A stretch of 64,000 nt of DNA from Sialis fuliginosa (taxonomy: Eukaryota > Arthropoda > Insecta > Megaloptera > Sialidae). The first letter of the stretch is position 1, and every line of letters starts with the position of its first letter. Shown piece by piece: positions 1 through 9,890 of this stretch. The notes under the pieces were generated by a model. That model did not search any database. It was not told where the DNA came from and saw nothing but the letters and a program-made list of their open reading frames with translations. The DNA is taken from the NCBI GenBank assembly GCA_961205875.1, contig OY540818.1:17272761-17336760 (forward strand), read 5' to 3'. The position numbers and the translations under genes were made by a program.

Positions 1-424
1 AAACTAAGCTAAAATGCGCTAAAATACAACGTATCGCTGCAATGTAGTTTTTTTCGTAGTATTAAATTAGCACTAAATATATTTATGCGAATTACGTTTT
101 CGAGCGGTCAATTCGACACATATTTGTTAATTTAAGTCTTAAGTCAGCGCCCATTCATGTTTATTTTCGAATACATTGATAAATAATTGCTTCTGAATTG
201 TCTAATGCGGGTTATAAATAAGCACTAAATGTTTTACACCTGATTTGTCCTTATTTTACTAGAGTGTGCTGGCTTAAATCTAAAGCTGACATACTCGCTC
301 GTGATTTTTTTAATAAAAGAGTTATACATTTTTTTGCGTACTTAATTAGCATTAAATAGGTTTTAATTTAGTATTCTTATTTTATCGATGTGTGCTACAT
401 TTCTTGTGTTAATTTAAGGTACCT
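1..424 (+). repeat. Mutator-like foldback element, 5' cut by window edge
   Basis: This is colinear over its whole length with the right part of the element at 28204-29020. It shares the GCGCTAAAATACAAC block, the TCAATTCGACACA block and the end TTAAGGTACCT. It ends at 424 with the same terminal motif as the complete copy. Its left end is off the window, so its target-site duplication cannot be checked; the base run following it is A-rich. Confidence 0.8.
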
Positions 425-1000
425 AAAAAATATTCATACTCAATTGAATTTGAAAGAAGGAATTAAAATTTATTTTGTAATCTAGTTACACGAACTTAAA
501 GCTCTTTATAGTAGAATAAAACTTCGCAAATATATAGTACCCACCATACATATATATAAGAAAAAAAATCAATAAAATCAATTGTCCACGCTCAAGAATT
601 TATATTGTTGAAGAAGAGACAAACTGCAGTTATCTTAGACAGTAAATACAGTTTCGGTCACTTTAAATCTTCCAAGTTTCTAGGGCAATAGTTTCGGCAC
701 AATACAATATATATGTGTAATAGTAACACAAACTACTTGCCAAACTTGTACGACTAAGAAAATAATATAGATATAGTGTTGAGTGTGCACTGACTATGAG
801 TGGCTATTAAAATCGCATTAAGGTTAAAGTACGAAAACGTACTATTTCAACAGGAGTGGTTCTAACTTTGGTACGACAAACTTTATATAAGAGGGAACCT
901 CAAGTATTATTGTTTCAAGTTGAATTTTTTGTTATTTTAGTTAGTCTGATTTAAAATTAAACTGATTTGTGTGTGTTCATTCATTTACTTGCGTTAATAA

Positions 1001-1480
1001 TCCATACTAATATTATAAATGCGAAAGTGTGTCTGTCTGTCTGTCTGTTTGTTACCTTTTCACGGCTAAATCGCTTAACCGATCTTGATGAAATTTGGCA
1101 GTGAGATAGAATGCATCCCGAGGACGGATATAGGCTACTTTATATCTCGAAAATTCAACCCCTAATGAATTGCAAGGGGGTGGAAATTTTTTAATTTTTT
1201 TTAGTAATTAATATTTTACCCCCCGTTACATATGAAGGGTTGTAAGTGGTTTTATTCGGCCCGGTGAGATAAATACTACGGGGGAGGGGGAATCAGGGGG
1301 GGAACAACCCTCTATCTCTAAGAAAACTAAAAATAAGACAAATTTAATATTTCACCCCCTGTCACATATGAAAGGATGTAATTGGTTATATTCGATCTGG
1401 CGGGAAAAATACTATAGAAGAGGGTTTATTAGGGAGACAAAACAAAAAACAACCCCTACATAGGAGTCGAGACTTATATT
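1001..1480 (+). repeat. Dispersed repeat with TCTG-rich block and 'TATTATAAATGCG' ends
   Basis: It opens CATACTAATATTATAAATGCG, followed by GTCTGTCTGTCTGTCTG, and continues with a block about aligning 'TGAAATTTGGCAGTGAGA' and 'ACGGATATAGGCTACTTT', a well-known dispersed insect repeat type. The TATTATAAATGCG motif recurs near 1477-1490. No coding frame is present. The class (Helitron-like or LINE tail) cannot be settled here. Confidence 0.6.
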
Positions 1481-1620
1481 ATAAATGCGTTACTGACGGG
1501 GCTGGTCGATATATCGACCGACAACTTGATCGGGCACACCACGTGAGAAATTAATTTTATGTACAAATTTTGTATAAATAAAAAGGTCGATTTCAACATA
1601 AAAATCTTCGTCCTCTAAAG

Positions 1621-2020
1621 GTTAACTTTATCCATGTAATAGAGAGCAGTTTAAGAATCACTATAACGCTGTATAACTTACTTAACAACTTTAATAAATC
1701 CTCCAACGAACATTTCAATTTAGTAAATATAAATGGTTAACATTTGATTCAAGTCTCGTTAACTTTATCCATGTAATAGAGAACAGTTTGGGAATCACTG
1801 TAACGCAGTATAACTTACTTAACAACCTTAATAAATCCTCCAACTAACATTTCAATTTAGTAAATATGAATGGTTAACATTTGATTCAACTCTCGTTAAC
1901 TTTATCCATGTAATAGAAAACATTTTGGGAATCACTGTAACGCAGTATAACTTACTTATAAACCTTAATAAATCCTCCAACTAACATTTCAATTAATTAG
2001 TAAATATGAATGGTTAATGC
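1621..2020 (+). repeat. Tandem array, 137-bp unit, about 2.9 copies
   Basis: GTTAACTTTATCCATGTAAT starts at 1621, 1758 and 1895, giving an exact 137-bp period. The third copy has a 4-bp insertion (AATT) near its end. The array stops about 60 bp before the acceptor of the collagen exon at 2079. Units differ at a few positions, so the array is moderately old. Confidence 0.9.
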
Positions 2021-2078
2021 AGAGAGATTACACTGTATGATTGGCGTATATTCTAATTTGGTTATTACATATTTACAG

Positions 2079-2210
2079 GTTTGACAGGACCTCGCGGGCG
2101 ACCGGGTAAAGCCGGAACAAACGGCACTCCGGGTGTTCCGGGTATCACAGCCTGGATACATGGCGGTATAAATGGCAGTAAGGACTTGCTTATACCACCT
2201 TCTATTGCAG
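2079..2210 (+). CDS. Exon: end of collagen Gly-X-Y repeat plus linker
   Basis: The exon encodes residues 1-44. The first codon is split (phase 1) and gives Gly with the preceding exon's last base. Six Gly-X-Y-type triplets follow (GLT-GPR-GRP-GKA-GTN-GTP-GVP), so this is the C-terminal end of a triple-helical region whose main part must lie upstream. After the collagen the chain runs ITAWIHGGINGSKDLLIPPS, a conserved-looking linker. The acceptor is ATTTACAG and the donor is GCAG|GTAAGA, phase 1 at both ends. The exon is GC-rich in an AT-rich surrounding, which supports purifying selection. There are two N-glycosylation sequons (NGT, NGS). The acceptor sits about 60 bp after a 137-bp tandem array. 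The next exon is 28.8 kb away. It has no start or stop and is certainly internal. Confidence 0.9.
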
Positions 2211-2378
2211 GTAAGATCAAATTTAAGTACGGTTAATTAGCTGTTGTTTTATTAATTTAAACTAGCAATTCTCAGACTCTACGTGCTGTGGCGTAGCTAG
2301 ATTTTTTTTAGCGGGGTTATTTACAAAATTTGGACTTACACTTGATTTTTGTTTTAATTATGATTAATTATTAATTAT

Positions 2379-2898
2379 TTAAATATGAAACACCAAAAAA
2401 ATGGGGTAAAAATGAAACAAGCTTGCAACTAAAAAACTAATTGTTTATAGGAGAATTATAAAAACTGACAGGTTTGTTAAAGCGACCTGAAAATATGAAT
2501 CGCCTAATAAGTGATGTGTCACCCCTACAGATTTCCCTGTTAGTCGATGACAAAACGTGTGAATTAAATTTTAATTCTTTGCACATAACTTTCTGTATAG
2601 CTCAGATAGTAATTAAAGTTACAATTTCACATTGATATGCCACAAAGAAGATAAATCAAAGTTGCCAAAGTAGCTTTTCTTTTAATTTTTCGAGAAATAT
2701 TTTCCATTAGAGGTCTGTTTCATTTTTTCCCAAATTAGAGATTAAAAATGAAACACATTTTTTTGATTTGACGTAAGTATTTAAAATGGTTATTCATAAG
2801 CGCATCTAGTAGAAAAAATTAAAGTATGAATTTGTATCGTTAACTGTCAAAAAATGAAAGATTTGTATTTTGTTTCACTTTTGCCCCAGTTGACTCTA
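2379..2898 (-). mobile_element. TIR element, 'TAGGGTC..GGGGTAAA..TGAAAC' family, 5'-trimmed copy
   Basis: This copy is reversed relative to 38931-39465. It begins at AAATATGAAACACC (outer bases lost) and ends TTGCCCCAGTTGACTCTA. It shares internal blocks such as GTGATGTGTCACC and ATATTTTCCATTAGAG with the other copies. It encodes nothing. Confidence 0.75.
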
Positions 2899-4252
2899 CA
2901 TTTTTCCTTTTTTCTATTCTATAACGAACCTTTGTTGCTCACCGAGAAATACCTTAACAGAACTTGAACTATAAAACAATATATTATCTACATAAAATAT
3001 ATAACAAGGAACATAAGGCTATTTTTACAAAATAAATGTACTAACATATTTATAAAACTTAGAAAGATTAACAACCAAGCGAGAAAAATGGGGAGATAAA
3101 TTTATTTATGCAGAAAGAAACGTGTAAACAATATTCATGTATTTTAATAAACAACAAACAACAAAACAGTGTAACGAGTGTACTCCGAGTGTAGTCATTT
3201 TATTTACATTTTTTTAAATTCAAAAGGAAAAAGAAACTTCCTCAAAAATCATATATATATATAGTTATACATATATATCTCTATGGTACTAGTGGAAAAT
3301 TGTTTCACGCAAAATTGTCTTTAAAATTATATTTCGTTATAAAAAAGGAAACACACTTTTTACAATGTTATTTATTTTATTTATAATATACGTATTAATA
3401 TTTCGAAATTCTAGAAAACAAAATTAGTAAGCTAATATACATATTTAATAAGAGCCATTTCAAAATTTGTCCCTCTATGCGTTCTATTAATCAAGCCTAA
3501 TTTTAGATACAGAATTATCTTCTGGGGAAATTCACCTCACACCAAACATTTATATTCCCTACAAAAAAAGTATATCAGAGCCATCCAGAAACAAAAATAA
3601 TTTATATTAACTATAACACAACACTCATTGACAGTCATACAAAAAAGCCCGTTAAATTCTATTATTAATATTTATAATAAAAGACCTTTTATTCACACAT
3701 TCAAAAATTCACATGATTTGTAGTTTCTAATTTTACAATTTATTTAATAAAATAAAATAATATATTTCACTGAAACACATACGCACAGAGCAAATAAAAA
3801 ATAGATAAATATGAAGAGAATACCCGAGTCGTAATTACCCCGTACGAGAAAAGTGTAGACGGCGACGAGCGACGTAAACAAACACTCGTGTTAGACACAG
3901 CAAACATAACGGCACGGAATGGACCCGCACAATAAAACACGGTACATCTAAATTCAAGCCGGCGAAATTTACACAATTTAGTGAGACGTTTTGTGTTGAA
4001 AACAAACACGGGAGTTTCCGTTCTAGAGTTCCGTCTGTCCGTGCCGGAAATAAAAAGCGCAACGGCGACCTTCCCTCGGCTTTCTTCTCTACGCTCTTGT
4101 CTTCAACAGCAGCCGATAAATTAGATTTCACGCAGAATCGGTTTGTTTCATAGGGATATTGAAAAATGTACGATTCGAAATCTTGTTATTATGTATTTGG
4201 TGGATTATTTGTGACATTTTTAAGATTTTTTTTTAATTTCAGTGTTTATATA
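2899..4252. other. Intron sequence, no recognised element outside the CpG islet
   Basis: It is AT-rich with AT microsatellites near 3245-3280. A segment near 3628-3650 (ACACTCATTGACAGTCATAC) recurs at 22976-23000. No gene is seen. Confidence 0.6.
3820..4140. promoter_or_regulatory. CpG-rich islet inside the long intron (possible promoter or enhancer)
   Basis: The stretch is far richer in CG dinucleotides than its surroundings (ACGGCGACGAGCGACGT, GCCGGCGAAATT, GCGCAACGGCGACC). Other transposon copies in the window do not contain it. Two overlapping minus-strand frames (98 and 80 codons) have no recognisable domain. It may be a regulatory element or an unannotated first exon on the minus strand. 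It directly precedes repeat A at 4253. Confidence 0.3.
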
Positions 4253-4862
4253 TTGTTTTGCTTCCTCGCAATATCGAAGATACGGGAAGCTTTGTGATCG
4301 TTTCTCCGATTTCAAAATTTTAAATTGATCTTTCCGTTTCACGTCAAAACAAACACTTTTCGTTCCGTGTCTGTCTGTCTGTCCGTCCGTGTGTCCGTTC
4401 GACTGTTACACGCATAACTCATAAACCACTGAACCGATATTGTTGAAACTTGGTCGGATGGTTGTGTAAGGAAGAGGGGTGACATATCTCAAGAACGGTA
4501 CATGTTACGTGAAAATTTTATAGAATATTTTTTGTAAAGCATTAAATTTCCTATAATATGGGTCTACAACGTTTGTTGTAAAATATTCCTTTACAAAGAT
4601 TTATCTCAATTTATTTTTAAAATTCGTATTTTGTTTTTCTAAATTGATATTTGCTAGGCCATATTAAATGTCATTTTGACGTTTTAAATGTCATTTTGGC
4701 GTTTTAAATGTCATTTTGACGTTTGCATAAATTTAGATTTAGATTGAAATCGTCAAAAAATTAAAAACATACGAAAACATAATCAGGTGCGTTTTAAGAA
4801 AATTTTTTTAGTAAAATTTGTATAAAAATTAAATGGTTATTTACTTGTCAGATGTTTTTTAC
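4253..4862 (+). repeat. Dispersed repeat family A (TGCTTCCTCG...), near full copy
   Basis: It begins TTTTGCTTCCTCGCAATATC and contains CGTGTCTGTCTGTCTGTCCG, the CATAACTCATAAACC block and a GAAACTTGGTCGGATGG block. It ends near ACTTGTCAGATGTTTTT. Relatives lie at 27088-27380, 51159-51705, 61774-62390 (reverse), 24133-24300 (reverse fragment) and 37393-37490 (fragment). It has no protein. Confidence 0.75.
4666..4724 (+). repeat. Three 20-bp tandem units inside repeat A
   Basis: AAATGTCATTTTGACGTTTT occurs three times with one base difference (GGCG) in the middle copy. The array is specific to this copy of family A. Confidence 0.9.
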
Positions 4863-5542
4863 ATAAGTAATACTCAATCATAGCTAACTTATTGATAGTG
4901 TAGCAATTTACGTATACTTACAATATGTATATTCCATGAAAATAAATAACTATATTAAAATCCAATTTTAAACCATGTTTTTCGAAATTTCAGAGTGATA
5001 TATTTTTTACATGAATGAAAATAAAATCAATGAATTAACTAATGGTTTAATAAAAAAAATTCATGCCGTCGGGTAAATCTTTGAAGTCTGAAGTTATAAA
5101 TAACACGAGCTTACAAATTTTATTTATTTTTTATACTCAGGGACTAGAATAGCTTTTCTTACTTTCTTTGTACTCTGATAACATAAATGTAACACAAATC
5201 GAGATATTATACGAAATACACATTTTTTAACTACCTTTGTGATTAATTGTAAGTGACTATTTAACGAAGAATCTGTCTTTAAAGCTTATAAAATTAATAA
5301 AATGTTGATCATGAATTTTTAACATTTGTTTAGATATAATATGATAACTTTTTTCGACTTCAGATTTGAATTCAGGACACGAAAATCCTTTAATCTTTTA
5401 AAATCAACCCTTTGAACTTTTGGGAATAAAACCTTGTAACTAGTGTAATTAGTAATTAGCCTTTCCTTTTGTAGAAAATCGTGTTTCATGAAGTTAATAA
5501 TTTAGGTCATCTATGTACATAAAAAATCTCTGATTCAAGAAT

Positions 5543-6075
5543 CTATATATATAAAGCTCAACGTGTCTCTGTCTGGCTGTCTGTCTGTCCGTTAGTGTGC
5601 TTATCACTCGAGAACCAGGTTATAGGCTATATTTTGTTACGTTAGGTATCATAACAACTAAGCAGTGACGATAATAGTAAATCAAGTCGGAAAAAAGTTT
5701 GCCGCCAACGCGCTCTTTTGCAGTACGCTACCTAAACCGTTCAATACTGAACAAAATAATGTATTAAATAATTTGTAGAAGATCTAAAATAAAGTCCACG
5801 ACTTTTATATTTAAGCCACAGTGACTGCTTTTATGTTACAAAGAAAATTAAAAATATTTGGGTTCTGTTTACGTGGACTTGATCTGCAAAACATTAATCC
5901 TTATCGAAATAAATTATTTCATCGTCATAAGTACTTAATGTAGATATAATTTGCCCTTACAGAATCCAATTTAGTCTTTTGGTTTAGGAAATAACTTGAA
6001 ATATACATATATTATTCGTGTCAATTCGCGCAAACTACGATGAAGTGTCGCGGGGAGAGGGAAGATTCTTCGCTC
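5543..6075 (+). repeat. Dispersed repeat family C (TATATAAAGCTCAACGTG...)
   Basis: It starts TATATATAAAGCTCAACGTG with a TCTGTC-rich stretch, then has ATCACTCGAGAACC, a TGACGATAATAGTAAATCAA block and a GTCGCGGGGAGAGGGAA end. It is colinear with 46833-47345 and 48387-49000; a reverse piece lies at 23395-23570. No frame is conserved among copies, so it is non-autonomous. Confidence 0.7.
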
Positions 6076-6735
6076 GGCCGGCAGTTGTTTATCAACATTT
6101 ATTTGTAATTTTTGTTCTGATTCGTTTTTTAGGTAATTTAGGTTAGGATAATAATTAATTGTGTTTGTACTTAATTCAACTATATTTTTTCAAAAATCCT
6201 AAACAATAATTCCGTAGTCCACGCGGGCTAGTGAAATAAATAAAATTAGTTTCATTTTTTTGAGTGAACATCATAAATCAAATAACAAATTAAAAACACA
6301 ACGTGTTTTGACAGAACTGCTTGAAAAGTGTAGATAAAATCACGCAAAGATTATATAAAAAAGAAAACATATACAAAAGAACATTTTCTGAAAATGAAAA
6401 ATGATTCGACGGATGACAGTTGGATTTATATATTTGAAATGTCCTCGACTACTTAAACACATCACGGCCACATAAAGCTTTGGAACACTCAAGCGTGGTG
6501 CGGACAGATGAAAGTAACGGCAGATAAGCCAATGAGTGCGCGGAACAGAGACCAACGATTAGATCGAGCGTGCGGTGAATACAAAAGGTGCTGAAGACGA
6601 CGAATGTCAACTATAATTGTTATTCTTGGTATCCATTTATTTTTATGTACTGTACAGGATGTTTCATAATTGAAGGGGATTAGATTTTAAAACAAAAAGT
6701 CCTTATAAACATATGTCCCTTTTCGCTTTATTTTT

Positions 6736-6930
6736 ACTTCCATGTTCTGAAAGAAATGGAAGTATTGAAATACCATCGAAAAATTGTGTCCAAAATAATG
6801 ACAGATTCAAAACTTAAAAAAAAAAGTTAAATTTGGGCGTGTGTCTGGATGTAGAATTTTCTACTGTAAAAATGCACCGATCTGAATTATTTTTGGGGAA
6901 AATGTTTGAATGAGGTTCTATATTTATTTT
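6736..6930 (+). repeat. Repeat family B, left end
   Basis: ACTTCCATGTTCTGAAAGAA begins the copy and matches the left 200 bp of the complete element at 59020-59721. The right part of a B copy occurs at 9571-9890. Confidence 0.65.
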
Positions 6931-7331
6931 TTTAAGTTGGAATTTAAATTCTTCTATTTGCTTTTTGTAATTTTTACATTTAAGGAAGATGTGATCAATA
7001 TCTCCAATCCCTCTTGTTTATTTGATTTTTTTTTCTAACTTCCTCTTGGTTATTTTGAACTCTCGGTAATTTGAACTTTTTCTCTGGCCCCTTGAGTTTC
7101 AAATTATCGAGAGTCAACTGTATTGATATCATGTTGAAAAATATTATATGAATGTATGTAATTAGATATATTGTTATTTTTTTGTTACTATTTCCAAAAA
7201 TATTTGGTTAGTATAGTTATTTTTATAACAACCATAAAAATCTATATATGGTCAGAACGTGCCGCTATAACGTAAAAGAACACGTATATTTTAAATGTAC
7301 ATACATACATATGTGTTTCCCAATATATTAA

Positions 7332-8012
7332 GGGGGCAGACCTAGATGAGACTTCCAAAAAAAGCTGTTTTTTAGAATTTTTTTTTGCCACGCATTAAAA
7401 TAATTAATAACAAATGTTTTTCCACATGAAAGATATGTATTTACAGAAAACATTGTAATTTTTTTATGGCAAAATATTAAAAAATAAGTGGGATACAACA
7501 AATTTGGGAGGGTTCCAAAAAAAAAGTGTCACTAGATCATCTGAAATAAAAAAAAAAACAAAAAAGATCATTAGCTAATGACATAATGCTCCAGATGAAC
7601 GAAGGGATTTGAAAAATTTTGAATTTTCATAAAATGGCGGATATTGAAAGTCAATGTTCTTTATTTGACTAAAATTTCACTTGCATTTTCGGCTATAAAA
7701 AAATAATAATCGTCCAAAAAAAATCCTTCGTTCATCCGGAAGACAATTATATACATATAGAATAAGTGAGAAAAATTTCAAACCGATCGGCAAATCCGTT
7801 CTCAAGTTACACCGAAAACATGGTTTTGAGAAAAACGCGTTTAAAGTTTTGAGTACGATTTGCATGCAGATAAAAAATTATTTTGGAACTTACACTGAAT
7901 CGTCTATAGACAAGACATTTGTCTGAAATTTTCAGAGAATACTTTTGAAATATTCTTTGAGAAAATGTAAAAAAAAATGGATTTTTTCAAAATTCTAATT
8001 GGGTTTGCCTCC
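7332..8012. mobile_element. TTAA-flanked TIR element (piggyBac-like target), non-autonomous
   Basis: TTAA occurs at 7328-7331 and 8013-8016. Between them the ends GGGGGCAGACCTAGAT and the inverse of ATTGGGTTTGCCTCC match as imperfect inverted repeats. An inner pair (CAGATGAACGAAGGGA near 7592 and TCCTTCGTTCATCCGG near 7724) forms a second hairpin. It has no transposase. Confidence 0.65.
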
Positions 8013-8173
8013 TTAACTCTTTTTGTACTAAAAAACATTCTACTAAAAATAATTTAGATACGGTAAAAAAAACACTCCAATATCGAGGTTAGACAAAAAC
8101 AAATGTGCATAAAGACCCTTTGTAACCTTGTATTATTATTTAAGCTTATTTAAGGTACAGACGATCGATAAGT

Positions 8174-8190
8174 TCTCTCTCTCTCTCTCT
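8174..8190. repeat. CT microsatellite
   Basis: An uninterrupted TCTCTC run of about 17 bp lies in the 28.8-kb intron. Confidence 0.95.
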
Positions 8191-8660
8191 TAATGATTAT
8201 TATTCATAAAGGGTTGGTTATTGTGATGCGTGCTACTTTGACAGCTGAAATAACACCGTAATTGATGTTGTGAATTATATAGTATAATTGTATTGGTTTG
8301 TTTACTTCAAATTGAGGTGTTGAATTATACAACAAATTAAGTACGAATCTGTATGTTTTAATAAGAAGTTTATTAATATTTTATTTTACTTAAATATTGA
8401 TAAAATTGTCAGAATGAAGTACCTATGACTTAAAAGAATAAATATAAAAAGACTTTATTTTAAAACTTTTATATTATTGCTGTTATTTGTTAGTTGAAAG
8501 TTTTAAGAGTATTTCAATGTTAAATGAGTTTTCGTTCCGTTTTTATACATTTTTTTATCCTTTTAATATACAATAAGAAGGTATCAAAATAAAGTTTTAT
8601 AATAAATGTATGTAACAAACTTTATATGTATTTAAAAAAATCTTATATTATTTTAAATAT

Positions 8661-9570
8661 AATAGCATTTAATATTAATTTACACGCTCAATTATAAAAC
8701 TATAATACCTCTACGTCTTATTCTCTTGTATTTTAGTCGATATTTGTATGACGAGTTGAAGTTCACTGTAGGAAATTTCACTAAAAAATTTAGAATTTTT
8801 GATTTCGTTAAAACTATGTTTATTGTATAGAAAATGACGTGAAAAGTTGTTTGTTTCAAACCGCAGGTCTGTATCTCAAACCGTTCTCGAGATATAGCCT
8901 CTCAAAGTTTTAGTTTTTTCAAATTTTTGGAGAAAAAAGGCCATAACTTTTGAACGCGTGGTCGGAATTGATTTTAGTTGACGGATTTGGAATCAGCGTG
9001 TCAAAATCTATATAATGACATGTATAATACATTAAAACTCGGAAAAAAAAAATTTCGCGAAAAATCGAAAAAATTCAAAGGGGTATACCTTAAAAAAATG
9101 TCGATTTTTGACCAAATTTTTTTTGTCGGATTTTAAAGTATTATACATGTCATTATATAGATTTTGACACGCTGATTTCAAATCCGTCAACTAAAATCAA
9201 TTCCGACCACGCGTTCAAAAGTTATGGCCTTTTTTCTCCAAAAATTTGAAAAAACTGAAATTTTGAGAGGCTATATCTCGAGAACGGTTTGAGATACAGA
9301 CCTGCGGTTTGAAACAAACAACTTTTCACGTCAATTTCTATATAATAAACATACTTTTAACGAAATCAAAAATTCTAAATTTTTTAGTGAAATTTCCTAC
9401 AGTGAACTTCAACTCGTCATACAAATATCGACTAAAATACAAGAAAATAAGACGTAGAGGTATTATAGTTTTATAATTGAACGTGTAAATTAATATTAAA
9501 TGCTATTTTTGACTTTTGGTTAATAATATTTTTAAATTATTTATTCACTGAAAACACAGATTTGTATTAA
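8661..9570. mobile_element. Long hairpin (foldback) element, copy 1
   Basis: 8661-9507 is a near-perfect palindrome with arms of about 420 bp around a centre near 9084. For example, AATTTACACGCTCAATTATA at the left is matched by its inverse at the right with one change. The right side adds 60 bp shared with copies 2 and 3. Copy 3 shows the outer end CAGTGGCGAAGC and copy 2 its inverse, hAT-like termini. There is no coding capacity, and frames inside are mirrored artefacts. Confidence 0.9.
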
Positions 9571-9890
9571 AAACAGCCTTAGAAGGGGTGAAAAACACCC
9601 TCAAAATTTTAATTTTAAATACTATTTAATACGTCATTATTTCATGTTGCCATGGAAACAATTCAAACTGTCAAATTAGTTGTTCTACGAATGTGTAGTA
9701 TTATGTTTTTGACATTAGTACATTAAATTATTATATTTATATACAAACGGCAATAACAGCTGTAACCGTCGTAAGTATATATTTTTTTTATGTATTACGA
9801 AAATATTCATAGTAGTAGGTTATATAAATAAAATATTTAAAAAAATATATATTTAAAAATTATTTAAAAAGATAGAAAGAACATGGAAGT
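9571..9890 (+). repeat. Repeat family B, right end
   Basis: It is colinear with 59401-59721, from AGGGGTGAAAAACACCCTC to GATAGAAAGAACATGGAAGT. It follows directly on the long hairpin element. Confidence 0.75.

Noticed and set aside
1038..1056. GTCTGTCTG runs (also 4370, 5568, 46852, 60440, 62320) as independent microsatellites
   Set aside because: Each is a conserved part of a dispersed repeat family, not a separate locus.
1621..2020. 137-bp repeats as repeated collagen exons
   Set aside because: The units are AT-rich with stops in all frames and no Gly-X-Y pattern; they are intronic.
3767..4131. Two overlapping minus-strand frames (80 and 98 codons) as a gene
   Set aside because: The longer one starts at GTG, there is no domain or repeatable motif, and both come from a CpG-rich patch. 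Kept only as a possible regulatory islet.
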